Shown here: one piece after another, positions 16,415 through 23,145 of the stretch | How positions within the stretch are numbered: the stretch's first letter is position 1 | Layout of the letters: each line of letters opens with the position of its first letter | The notes under the pieces: generated by a model | What the model was told of the DNA's origin: nothing | Seen by the model: only the letters and a program-made list of their open reading frames with translations | Databases searched by the model: none | Made by a program: the position numbers and the translations under genes | Virus record (IMG/VR): IMGVR_UViG_3300020406_000001 | Location: 1-32,619 of that record | Length of the DNA stretch: 32,619 nt | Origin: a virus | Direction: 5' to 3' (one strand)

Positions 16415-17998
16415 CTATTCTGGTGGTGGTTCCTGTTGATTTTGCTCTGGAGAGGCTTGGGAACCACCTTGACCTTGCATCTCTGCTTGCATCTGTGCTA
16501 CTTGTTGAGCCTGTGCTTGAGCCTGTTGTACCATTGCTTTTACTTCTTCCGGTGTGTTTCTTAATCTAGCGTCTATGCCCATCTGATCAAGAATGTAATC
16601 TGCTATAGCGTCTTGCTTTAACGCCATCATACCACTTGGCCCTAAACCTTGAGCCATTTGCATATATTGTAGTAGAGGTTGTAGTTTAGACATATTACTA
16701 GCCATAGCCAATTCTGACACCGGTTGAATAGTAACTTGCAATCCATCAATCTTTAATGGGAGTTCTATCATTCCCATCTCATCCATTAACTGCAATGTTC
16801 TTCTAACAATTGGAAACATTGTTTCATTAATTAATCTTCCAAAGGCACTACCTAAGTTCTGTGAAAGATCTTTCATTCTTTGTGAGATCTCTAAAGCAGT
16901 ACGAGGATTGCCTGTTTCTGGTGGTAATCCTTCATCTAGTAAAGCCTTCTTAATTGCTATCCTTAGTTCATTAGCTTGTATCTGAGATAAGTTAGGATCT
17001 CCAGATCTGGGAAGGGGTGCTAGGCTTGGGCCTCTACCACCTCCATTAGATGATACACCTATGATCGCTCCCGGTTGGATCTTAATAGTTTGAGGATTAA
17101 GAACGCCATCGTCTACTGCCGTAAATACTCCACCAATACTTAGTGATGCATTCTTTAAAGTTAGTTCCATAACTTTATTTAATGTCTTAATATCTGGTAA
17201 TGCATACAGGCAAGGCCCTCTTCCGAATACTTCTCCGGACACAACCATATATCTTGAGATAACAAAAGGCATAGACTTTAGTTTTCTAGAAACTATTTTG
17301 TGATCGCCTTCCATTGTCTGGACACAATAATGAACTTGATTATCTTTTCTGTAAGATACCTCTAGCAGATCTACATTAGCTTGAGGCTTTTCTGCATATT
17401 TCTTTTTTAATTCATCTGGTAATGTACCATCTTTATATTCTTGTAGAATAACTTCAAAAGGTCTTTTATATTTTCTATAAACATATCCAACATCTCCATC
17501 TGGGCCTTCATCAAAAGTAATTTGATATAGAGGTATAGATGTATATCTTATTGGTATATCCCCAGATCCCGGTTGAATAAGCATAGCTGCCGTACCCACG
17601 GCAAGATCTAATAAGTATTCAGAAAGAGCTAAATCAAAATTTGATTGTCTCATTACAGAGAACATTCTTTCAGAATATATATCTAAAATTCTTTGTGCTT
17701 GTACTTTTTGATCCGGAGGTACATCGTTCCCCGGCATAAGTCTGCACCAATTTTGTTGTGGTGGAAATAATGATGATTGTATTCTGTTAGCAAATCTAGA
17801 GGTAGAATGAATAGCCGTGCTATCAAATACCCTTTTCATTTTGTCTTGCCCGGGAGTACCATCCATCTCATAGTACCCATCGTAGAGGTTCCTCATTGGC
17901 AAACAAAATTCATATGCCTCTTCATATATAGTTCTCCATTGCTCTTTTTTAGTTTGAGCAATTTTATATCTTTTTTTTATTTCTTTTGGAGATAACAC
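16415..17998 (-). CDS. Portal (head-tail connector) protein
   Basis: 527 residues from a GTG start at 17998 that overlaps the stop of the small basic gene (TAGTG). The opening MLSPKEIKKRYKIAQTKKEQW...EEAYEFCLP followed by KRVFDSTAIHSTSRFANRIQSSLFPPQQNW is characteristic of T7 gp8-like portals. Later come PETGNPRTALEISQRMKDLSQNLGSAFGRL and a Gln-rich C-terminal tail (QQAQAQAQQVAQMQAEMQGQ) that faces the head interior in the family. It forms the dodecameric ring through which the terminase pumps DNA. Confidence 0.95.
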   Translation of the reverse strand: MLSPKEIKKRYKIAQTKKEQWRTIYEEAYEFCLPMRNLYDGYYEMDGTPGQDKMKRVFDSTAIHSTSRFANRIQSSLFPPQQNWCRLMPGNDVPPDQKVQAQRILDIYSERMFSVMRQSNFDLALSEYLLDLAVGTAAMLIQPGSGDIPIRYTSIPLYQITFDEGPDGDVGYVYRKYKRPFEVILQEYKDGTLPDELKKKYAEKPQANVDLLEVSYRKDNQVHYCVQTMEGDHKIVSRKLKSMPFVISRYMVVSGEVFGRGPCLYALPDIKTLNKVMELTLKNASLSIGGVFTAVDDGVLNPQTIKIQPGAIIGVSSNGGGRGPSLAPLPRSGDPNLSQIQANELRIAIKKALLDEGLPPETGNPRTALEISQRMKDLSQNLGSAFGRLINETMFPIVRRTLQLMDEMGMIELPLKIDGLQVTIQPVSELAMASNMSKLQPLLQYMQMAQGLGPSGMMALKQDAIADYILDQMGIDARLRNTPEEVKAMVQQAQAQAQQVAQMQAEMQGQGGSQASPEQNQQEPPPE

Positions 17999-18147
17999 TA
18001 TTTACCTACTTTCTTCATAGCTTGAGTATGTGCCTTGCTAAAAGAAAGTCCTTCCTTCATTAAAAGTCTCATCCTTCTCATATGCTTTTTGGAGTGATGC
18101 TTTTTATGTTTACTTAAAGTTTTTTCTTCTTTTTTATTTATACTCAT
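17998..18147 (-). CDS. 49-residue basic protein
   Basis: ATG 18147 overlaps the stop of the DUF6321-like gene (ATGA) and its TAG stop overlaps the portal GTG start by one base, so the gene fills its slot exactly. The product is very rich in Lys, His and Arg (MSINKKEEKTLSKHKKHH...KKHMRRMRLL) and ends in a short helix. Such small basic proteins are common next to portal genes and are often packaged with DNA or bind nucleic acid. No named family is recognised. Confidence 0.7.
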   Translation of the reverse strand: MSINKKEEKTLSKHKKHHSKKHMRRMRLLMKEGLSFSKAHTQAMKKVGK

Positions 18148-18437
18148 ACTTTTGCTTTATGTGTGTTGGCAAAGTTTCTAGCACTTTCCTCGTTTCTAAA
18201 TCCCCAAGCTCTAAGAGCCAGAGCCTTTCTAGTAGGTCTGCCTTTATCATCTTTCATTGGGCCTTTCATACCGGCAAACCGAGCAGCAAAACTAACCTTT
18301 CTTTTAAACTCTGCCGTTCCTTTGGGTGGAGTTTTTTTGACAGGAGGTTTAAGATTAGATCCTTCTTTCTTTTTAAAATGATCTCTACCTTTTTGATTGA
18401 GACCACCTTCCGGGTTCTGAAATGCTTTCTTAACCAT
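18144..18437 (-). CDS. DUF6321-like basic protein
   Basis: 97 residues, pI clearly basic. The order of motifs GGLNQKGRDHFKKKEGSNLKPPV, KRKVSFAARFAGMKGPM and RKALALRAWGF is the one I associate with DUF6321, a family scattered in phage structural regions. The core looks like a small helical nucleic-acid-binding unit, but function is unknown. It overlaps the downstream 49-residue gene by four bases (ATGA) and follows a pair of overlapping short frames. Confidence 0.65.
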   Translation of the reverse strand: MVKKAFQNPEGGLNQKGRDHFKKKEGSNLKPPVKKTPPKGTAEFKRKVSFAARFAGMKGPMKDDKGRPTRKALALRAWGFRNEESARNFANTHKAKV

Positions 18438-18446
18438 AACACAACC

Positions 18447-18566
18447 TTATGCAGAATATGTCTTAGTCTTTTTTTTGCCGTACTTCTTTTTCAGAGCTTT
18501 GCGACTTGCTTTCTTGTTCTTTTGCTTTTCGCTCATCTCTTTCATCGTTTTGCTTTTGTGATACAT
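18447..18566 (-). CDS. 39-residue Lys-rich protein (overlaps another short frame)
   Basis: Starts at the second of two adjacent ATGs (18566; the other at 18569) with GGAG five bases before it, and ends at TAA 18449. Product MYHKSKTMKEMSEKQKNKKASRK...KKYGKKKTKTYSA is like the tiny Lys-rich proteins often found in marine phage structural operons. It overlaps a 47-residue frame (18463-18606) in another register. Either or both may be translated; the better ribosome site favours this one. Confidence 0.5.
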   Translation of the reverse strand: MYHKSKTMKEMSEKQKNKKASRKALKKKYGKKKTKTYSA

Positions 18567-18606
18567 CATCTCTCCACTTGGGGTTTCTTATCCATTGCCT
18601 AGGCAT
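18463..18606 (-). CDS. 47-residue highly charged frame overlapping the Lys-rich gene
   Basis: ATG 18606 overlaps the stop of the gp7.3-like gene (ATGCCTAG), the arrangement used by many coupled genes in this genome, and the frame ends at TAA 18465. The product begins MPRQWIRNPKWRDDVSQKQ and then is almost only charged residues and Gln/Ser. The coupling geometry supports it. The low-complexity tail may be just the other register of the Lys codons of the overlapping frame. Confidence 0.4.
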   Translation of the reverse strand: MPRQWIRNPKWRDDVSQKQNDERDERKAKEQESKSQSSEKEVRQKKD

Positions 18607-18859
18607 TGTCTCTTGGGTTCCTTGATGCACCTAACTTAGTTTGTTGTCCTTGGTTAGTTGTATCTCCCATATTTTCAAATCTCGCTGCCGTCATAAGCAT
18701 TCTAGTTCCACCACCGGCTCTAGACTTTCTCTTTGCAGCGATCCTTCTTCTTTCTCTTCTTTCGTCCTCGGCAGCTTTTTTTTCTCTACGAGATAAAGTT
18801 TCGTCAACGACAGGAGGAGGAGGAGGAGGAGGTTTCGGTCTACTAAATATACCACCCAT
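18599..18859 (-). CDS. gp7.3-like small virion/tail assembly protein
   Basis: 86 residues: MGGIFSRPKPPPPPPP, a charged helix (LSRREKKAAEDERRERRRIAAKRK), then SRAGGGTRMLMTAARFENMGDT. The last part resembles the conserved C-terminal end of T7 gp7.3-type proteins (basic, then R-A-G-G and an L/M-rich ending). In T7 gp7.3 is a virion protein needed for proper tail attachment. It lies between the GNAT-like gene and the portal module as gene 7.3 does before gene 8. The proline run and the short length make homology uncertain. Confidence 0.5.
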   Translation of the reverse strand: MGGIFSRPKPPPPPPPVVDETLSRREKKAAEDERRERRRIAAKRKSRAGGGTRMLMTAARFENMGDTTNQGQQTKLGASRNPRDNA

Positions 18860-18861
18860 AA

Positions 18862-19374
18862 TTATACCTTTTTTCCTTTCTCATAATATCTTGCAAACAT
18901 TATGTAATCATCAGAAAGTATTCCATAATTCTTTAAAATACCCTCTTCTATAAACTTACACGATTTTGCCCATTTTACTGCACGAATATTTCGGGAACAA
19001 ACAGAGAATTGTAGACGATTTAGTTTCATTATGTTCGCTACATAGTCAAAAAACTGCAAACTTACCTTGTGAAATACCATTGCTTTTTTATTTATATGCT
19101 TGCTTGGGATCAGAAAAAATTCTGCATTGCCTTTCCATAACTGATAAAATCCAAAGATTGCATAAATAGTTCCTTCAGATAATCCTGTATAACATAATCC
19201 TTGACGGGTGTATTGTTGTAAGTAGTGAGAATAATCTGGAAACTCTCTTGCATATTCTTGATCAAAAGGATTAAGATCTATCATATGATAATGAAACTCT
19301 GAGAAGGGTACTATCTTGTCCGGCTCTCGTAAAAATGGGCAGTAATCTTTTTTAAAAGTGTCAAGAGAAAACAT
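18862..19374 (-). CDS. GNAT-type acetyltransferase-like phage protein
   Basis: 170 residues from ATG 19374, overlapping the terminase stop (19361) by 14 bases. Visible GNAT features are a central beta strand region (GTIYAIFGFYQLWKGNAEFFLIPS) and the typical end, RNIRAVKWAKSCKFIEEGILKNYG, where a conserved A-x-x-W helix precedes a G/E-rich turn. The usual acetyl-CoA loop (Q/R-x-x-G-x-G/A) is not clear. T7 gp13 and many podovirus small proteins have the same degenerate GNAT look and are needed for assembly rather than as known enzymes. Confidence 0.6.
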   Translation of the reverse strand: MFSLDTFKKDYCPFLREPDKIVPFSEFHYHMIDLNPFDQEYAREFPDYSHYLQQYTRQGLCYTGLSEGTIYAIFGFYQLWKGNAEFFLIPSKHINKKAMVFHKVSLQFFDYVANIMKLNRLQFSVCSRNIRAVKWAKSCKFIEEGILKNYGILSDDYIMFARYYEKGKKV

Positions 19375-20902
19375 CAAAATCTAATACCCTTGCTTGTTGT
19401 TGATTACCAAATTGACCGGCTCTACTTACCATTCTTTTATGTTCTCCTCCTCCTAATAGTGCATAACCAAATGCATCTCCAATATGTGAGTGATTATTTT
19501 TTACGGGTTGATCCTTGTAGACCTCGGTGCCAGATCCCTTCATAACTCTTTGGAAATGATACCCACCATTTAATGATTTAATTAATTGAGTACATTTTTT
19601 AGAAACAATTAATCCCGGCTTGCCTTCTATCAATCTTGTCATTGGTATGGCTCCGGCCTCTCTTCTAGTTCTAAAATCATTTGTATTTGTTGGACGAGCT
19701 AAGATACCATTTGCATTTAGATGTTGAAATGCAGTAGTCTCATAGATCTGGTCTCTCTGATTTCCTGCCGGATCTCCCCATACATTGAATTTAAATTTTG
19801 GAAAATATAATTCCATCTCTGACTTTAACAAAGATACAAATCTATTTAATCCAATATCAAATGTAACTAACTCGTGTAGTATGTGCCATCTACCATTAGG
19901 CATTCTCTGGGCGAACACGGCAGCCGGAGTAAGTCCAAAGTCTAATCCGATATTTACAGGATACTTTGGATCTGGCTCTAGTTCATCCCCGATCATATTT
20001 TCTGGATCAAACTCGTGCCATACACTCTTTCCTTCTTTTACAAAAGTATATTTACCTTCTGCATAACATCTGATCCAATCAAGACTTTTTCCTCCAAGTA
20101 ATTGTTCATAGTATCCATCCGGAAGGTTTATTAAATTTTCTGCTTTAGGATTTGTTCTCCACCATCTACCCGATGCAAAATAATATCCTTGTGCCTCTGG
20201 CATATCTTGAGGTACTTTTGAATGAGGTATTTCTAAAACTCCACTTGGTTGTTTAAAAAACTCCCAAGAAAATTTTCCTTTAGGTTTTTCTTTTTCTGCA
20301 TATCTGTAGTACCAATGATCATCATCCATACTATTGGTATCAAGTATAATCCCATATTGCGATGGGCCACCATCAGATCTGGTAGGGTATCTACCCACAC
20401 GATGAGACAAACCTTGTATAATCTGAACCGGGAGTTCTCTCGCCTCGTTGATCCAAGCACCGGTTAATTCTAAAGATAAGAGCTTTCTAACATCTTTAGC
20501 GTCATCTAATGCAAGAAAGATAACTTCCATATCTACGCCGGCTGCTCCATCTCTTGCCGGTAATTTTATGTGATGAGTTATTGGAGGAGAGTATTTGACA
20601 TTGCCCCAATAATTTTCTGGTAGTAATTCAAGCCAAGTTTTTAAAGTAGTTGTTCTTAGCATTGGATGTGTATTTCTTACGATGGCAAATCTAGAATACT
20701 TTATGCCATCTCTCGGACTAGGCTTTTGGGATAAAGCCATCTTTAAAATTTCTGCACAACACCCGTAAGATTTTCCAGAACCAACTGGCCCCATTAGTCC
20801 TCGGATAAAAGATTTAGATCCCATAAACTCTGCTATAGTAGGAGCATTGCTAAAATCAAATTGTAATGTAGAGGGCGTGTTTTTAATTTTTTTTTCTGTC
20901 AT
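19361..20902 (-). CDS. Terminase large subunit
   Basis: 513 residues. Walker A is GPVGSGKS at residues 38-45 and a Walker-B-like segment with acidic residue is GAWINEARELP near 160, which together power packaging. The C-terminal nuclease shows IGLDFGLTPAAVF near 320, WGDPAGNQRD near 385, and the third acidic site NNHSHIGDAFGYALLG near 480. ATG 20902 overlaps the methyltransferase stop (ATGA). The small subunit candidate is encoded 1.4 kb upstream at 22319-22747. Complete and intact. Confidence 0.97.
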   Translation of the reverse strand: MTEKKIKNTPSTLQFDFSNAPTIAEFMGSKSFIRGLMGPVGSGKSYGCCAEILKMALSQKPSPRDGIKYSRFAIVRNTHPMLRTTTLKTWLELLPENYWGNVKYSPPITHHIKLPARDGAAGVDMEVIFLALDDAKDVRKLLSLELTGAWINEARELPVQIIQGLSHRVGRYPTRSDGGPSQYGIILDTNSMDDDHWYYRYAEKEKPKGKFSWEFFKQPSGVLEIPHSKVPQDMPEAQGYYFASGRWWRTNPKAENLINLPDGYYEQLLGGKSLDWIRCYAEGKYTFVKEGKSVWHEFDPENMIGDELEPDPKYPVNIGLDFGLTPAAVFAQRMPNGRWHILHELVTFDIGLNRFVSLLKSEMELYFPKFKFNVWGDPAGNQRDQIYETTAFQHLNANGILARPTNTNDFRTRREAGAIPMTRLIEGKPGLIVSKKCTQLIKSLNGGYHFQRVMKGSGTEVYKDQPVKNNHSHIGDAFGYALLGGGEHKRMVSRAGQFGNQQQARVLDFDVFS

Positions 20903-21936
20903 AATCTTTCCTGTATTATTATTGCTTTAAAAAATTCTGCAGCGACTTGAGGTACTATACTATTTCCCAACGCCTTCAACTTTTGAGATCTTTCTTTTTG
21001 GTTTGTGGCAACTCTTGGAACTCCTTCTGGTTCTTCTCGGAAATGTCCAGATAGTTCTTGGGGTAACCCATTAACCAAGTTACCCATTCGTAATTCAAGT
21101 TCCCTTCTACTTTCTGGGTTGGGTCTTTTATCGCTAGTGTTAACGGCGTACCTCCTTGAGAGTATTTCTTGGTTCTGTCTGTCACTATGTCTTGAGTAGG
21201 AGTAGGAAACATTCTTTGATTGTGTGCTACTGCCGTAACTAAAGTTGTTTGAGATCCCTTGTTCTCCTGTAGATGTTTCTCGGATCTTGGGCCTCTCTGT
21301 CCATCCCAAGCATTCGGTGTCGGCCACATCATCTTCACTCGGTCTGCTAAATTCAAAGAGTGACTGCTCTTGCCCTTGGTCGGTTCCCTTCTGCCTTTCT
21401 CGTTCAAAGTCATATTGGGGTGTTCTGTATCTTGGGTTGTCGGAGTAGGCAACAATCCAAACTCTGTCTCTTCGGTGTGGTGCATCTTGGGAGCAAGCCG
21501 GAACAATAAACGATTGTACTTCGTAGTTGTAGTTTTCCAAGTCAATGCACAATTTCTGGAATAGATCCCCATCGTCAATGTTAACAATGCCCGGCACATT
21601 TTCTCCAATGATCCATCTGGGTTTACAATCTTGTATAACTCTAAGCATCTCATCCCAGAGCCAACGATCATCTTTTGCTCCCTCTCTTTTTCCACTTTGT
21701 GACACCGGTTGGCAAGGGAACCCTCCAACAACGACATCTGCTTTAATTTTTCTTGCATCCAATCTCCTTATATCATCATAGATGGGTACATCCTTCCAAT
21801 GTTTTCTGAGAACTTTTCTACAAAAATTATCTTTTTCACAGAACCCTATGGTCTCGTACCCACCTACAAGTCTTTCGGCAGCGTAACTAAAACCTCCAAT
21901 CCCAGAAAATAAATCTAAGATTTTTAGTTTATGCAT
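20899..21936 (-). CDS. C5-cytosine DNA methyltransferase
   Basis: 345 residues with all main motifs in order: I LDLFSGIGGFSYA (8-19), IV GGFPCQPVSQSG (71-82, catalytic Cys75), VI GENVPG (111-116), VIII QDAPHRRDRVW (150-160) and X LGNSIVPQVAAEFF near the end. Between VIII and X lies a target-recognition region with three V-A/S-D/Y-S/T-like segments (VAYSDNPRYR, VADTECLGW, VSYSYSRHS). Recognition site is not deducible; CCGG, strongly enriched in this genome, is a candidate. It probably protects phage DNA from restriction. Ribosome site GGAG, ATG 21936. A second open frame covers most of the gene (20976-21758). Confidence 0.95.
   Translation of the reverse strand: MHKLKILDLFSGIGGFSYAAERLVGGYETIGFCEKDNFCRKVLRKHWKDVPIYDDIRRLDARKIKADVVVGGFPCQPVSQSGKREGAKDDRWLWDEMLRVIQDCKPRWIIGENVPGIVNIDDGDLFQKLCIDLENYNYEVQSFIVPACSQDAPHRRDRVWIVAYSDNPRYRTPQYDFERERQKGTDQGQEQSLFEFSRPSEDDVADTECLGWTERPKIRETSTGEQGISNNFSYGSSTQSKNVSYSYSRHSDRQNQEILSRRYAVNTSDKRPNPESRRELELRMGNLVNGLPQELSGHFREEPEGVPRVATNQKERSQKLKALGNSIVPQVAAEFFKAIIIQERL
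20976..21758 (-). CDS. Nested 260-codon open frame inside the methyltransferase gene
   Basis: Same strand, other register, 260 codons without a stop, far longer than any other overlapping open frame in the window. The product has three Pro-Thr-Pro segments (LLPTPTTQDT, MWPTPNAWDG, MFPTPTQDIVTD) and a terminal YEWVTWLMGYPKNYLD. I have seen this PTP / W-V-x-W-L-M-G-[FY]-P pattern in many database proteins linked to phage C5 methyltransferases. Those may be genuine dual-coded proteins or the shadow of a conserved gene. If translated, the start is more likely one of the internal ATGs (MIVGSG..., MCRALL...) than the first. Reported as a candidate, not as an established gene. Confidence 0.3.
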   Translation of the reverse strand: MQEKLKQMSLLEGSLANRCHKVEKEREQKMIVGSGMRCLELYKIVNPDGSLEKMCRALLTLTMGIYSRNCALTWKTTTTKYNRLLFRLAPKMHHTEETEFGLLPTPTTQDTEHPNMTLNEKGRREPTKGKSSHSLNLADRVKMMWPTPNAWDGQRGPRSEKHLQENKGSQTTLVTAVAHNQRMFPTPTQDIVTDRTKKYSQGGTPLTLAIKDPTQKVEGNLNYEWVTWLMGYPKNYLDISEKNQKEFQELPQTKKKDLKS

Positions 21937-21937
21937 A

Positions 21938-22090
21938 TTACACTCCGAAAAAATGAGCCGGATATCTCACATACTCCAAAAACTCTATCAACAATATGCC
22001 GGCTAGTAATATTACTATTAAGGTATGATAAGCGTTCCAAAGAACTTCATACCTATTCTCTTTTATTTTTTTTATTAATCTCTTTCTCAT
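21938..22090 (-). CDS. 50-residue single-span membrane protein
   Basis: Start taken at ATG 22090, which overlaps the stop of the upstream gene (ATGA); an in-frame ATG at 22126 has no ribosome site. The product starts with a strongly basic segment (MRKRLIKKIKENRYEVLW), then a hydrophobic helix (TLIVILLAGILLIEFL) and a short tail (EYVRYPAHFFGV), i.e. N-terminus in the cytoplasm by the positive-inside rule. It lies one base before the methyltransferase start region. No family recognised; could be a small accessory membrane factor. Confidence 0.6.
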   Translation of the reverse strand: MRKRLIKKIKENRYEVLWNAYHTLIVILLAGILLIEFLEYVRYPAHFFGV

Positions 22091-22338
22091 AACAAGCTCT
22101 GCTGCCTTGGATCTACCGGATCCCATTGGAAGTAATAAAGTTCTACATCCTGGCCGGTAAACTTATCCGGAACCCTCGTTGTTCTTACAGGCTTATTTAA
22201 TTTACTATTCCCAATAATCATATGCTTTCCTTGGTATACAATCTTGAGATCTGTTTTCTTTTGCTTGGCTTTGTCCACATATTTGCCGTGTACAGGAGCC
22301 AAATTATTCCAGATAGTCTTAATCGTCTTCTGTATCAT
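22087..22338 (-). CDS. Unknown 83-residue basic protein
   Basis: Start taken at ATG 22338 inside the end of the terminase small subunit gene, preceded by AAAGGGAAAG; a longer start at 22380 would double the overlap. The product (MIQKTIKTIWNNLAPVHGKYVDKAKQ...LKIVYQGKHMII...ELYYFQWDPVDPRQQ) is basic with beta-strand character in the middle. No motif is recognised. Position between the small terminase subunit and the membrane protein, with overlaps on both sides, supports that it is translated. Confidence 0.55.
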   Translation of the reverse strand: MIQKTIKTIWNNLAPVHGKYVDKAKQKKTDLKIVYQGKHMIIGNSKLNKPVRTTRVPDKFTGQDVELYYFQWDPVDPRQQSLL

Positions 22339-22747
22339 TCGCTTTCCCTTTCTTATTTTCTTCTGGCATAACCATTTCAATAGAAACTACTGCCGGTTTA
22401 TCGGCATCCTTCTCTTGATCAAGTAAGCCGGAGGACTTGGCAAGCATTTGCATAACTCTTACCTTATCCACCATTTCTATATCAATGACATCTCCGTTCT
22501 TGGTAGGGGTAATTTTTACCCTTTTAATCGCATTTAGAGCTCCCTCATTGATGTCTTTAACATCTTTGAGGGTAGATACTCCATTTTCCCAAGAAACGAT
22601 ATCTGTGATCTTCGCAGAGGCAATTTCAAGCATAACCCTTGCTAGGTCATCCCTGTTCTCGTAGATGATCTGAGATCCTCGTAATCTCTTCTGTAGATCT
22701 CCTATCCCTCCAAATCTGCCTACCGGTGGTATTACTCTATTTCCCAT
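22319..22747 (-). CDS. Terminase small subunit (candidate)
   Basis: 142 residues. Helical, with DLARVMLEIASAKITDIVSWENG, then ALNAIKRVKITPTKNGDVIDIEMVDKVRVMQMLAKSSGLL, and an acidic tail (PEENKKGKANDTEDD). The segment D-K-V-x-x-x-x-x-LAK-x-x-GLL after a short beta hairpin is the familiar ending of small terminase subunits of the Terminase_2/xtmA-like kind. The N-terminal part would be the DNA-binding helix-turn-helix. Expected to recognise the packaging site and load the large subunit. No other gene in the window fits this role better. Confidence 0.7.
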   Translation of the reverse strand: MGNRVIPPVGRFGGIGDLQKRLRGSQIIYENRDDLARVMLEIASAKITDIVSWENGVSTLKDVKDINEGALNAIKRVKITPTKNGDVIDIEMVDKVRVMQMLAKSSGLLDQEKDADKPAVVSIEMVMPEENKKGKANDTEDD

Positions 22748-22759
22748 AATATCAACTTA

Positions 22760-22975
22760 CTACAAAGGTTCACTATTGTCATTGTTGTCTTGCTTTTTCT
22801 TCTGCTCAAACAAGCGTAGCCAGATCTCGCCCTTATTGTCCGGGATCGGCAGCACATCAATCTTGATGCCTGTGATATTCCCTTCCTTTTCAAAGGCAGT
22901 ACCGATATTCAACCACTTAGGCTTTTCTCGGTCTGGTATTTCCTTCGCTTGTACTACATCATAGACTTTTTTCAT
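22760..22975 (-). CDS. Small conserved-looking phage protein, unknown
   Basis: 71 residues: MKKVYDVVQAKEIPDREKPKWLNIGTAFEKEGNITGIKIDVLPIPDNKGEIWLRLFEQKKK. The core K-P-x-W-L-x-I-G-x-A-F-x-K-x-x-x-I-x-I-x-(I/L)-D-x-L-P-x-P is a beta-rich pattern I have seen in many small phage and plasmid proteins of unknown role. Excellent ribosome site (AAAGGAG, before ATG 22975). The start overlaps the stop of the 57-residue frame (ATGA). It may bind single-stranded DNA or nucleotides, but that is guesswork. Confidence 0.65.
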   Translation of the reverse strand: MKKVYDVVQAKEIPDREKPKWLNIGTAFEKEGNITGIKIDVLPIPDNKGEIWLRLFEQKKKQDNNDNSEPL

Positions 22976-23099
22976 TGTTCTCTCCTTTCAAAAAGTTTTC
23001 TATGTTTTCTGCCAAAAATTTTGGAGCAATGCCCCCTACGATATGCACCCGGCAGAAGGGGTGATCGTAATTTTTTTTTTCTGACAAGTCTTGAGACAT
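22959..23099 (-). CDS. Alternative 46-residue frame sharing an A10 run with the 57-residue gene
   Basis: ATG 23099 to TGA 22961. MSQDLSEKKNYDHPFCRVHIVGGIAPKF..., more protein-like in composition than the overlapping 57-residue frame, but with no ribosome site. Both frames pass through a run of ten A (complement of 23071-23080), so slippage or a homopolymer sequencing error could fuse the N-terminal half of one to the C-terminal half of the other. Confidence 0.3.
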   Translation of the reverse strand: MSQDLSEKKNYDHPFCRVHIVGGIAPKFLAENIENFLKGENNEKSL

Positions 23100-23145
23100 T
23101 GTCGTATCGTACAAAATTCAATCGTTCCTTTGGGTTTTGTATCAT
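22972..23145 (-). CDS. 57-residue Arg/Lys-rich protein
   Basis: Four-base ATGA overlaps at both ends, with the replication gene upstream (ATG 23145) and the 71-residue gene downstream (TGA 22974), which strongly suggests a coupled gene. The product is very basic (MIQNPKERLNFVRYDNVSRL... ending RKHRKLFERREQ), suitable for nucleic-acid binding. AGGA lies ten bases before the start. It passes through ten consecutive A, where it could change frame into the alternative 46-residue frame. No family recognised. Confidence 0.5.
   Translation of the reverse strand: MIQNPKERLNFVRYDNVSRLVRKKKLRSPLLPGAYRRGHCSKIFGRKHRKLFERREQ

Noticed and set aside
18159-18602. 147-codon rightward frame opposite the small basic genes
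   Set aside because: Antisense to Lys/Arg-rich genes, whose complement is naturally rich in Phe/Leu/Ser codons; no start signal.
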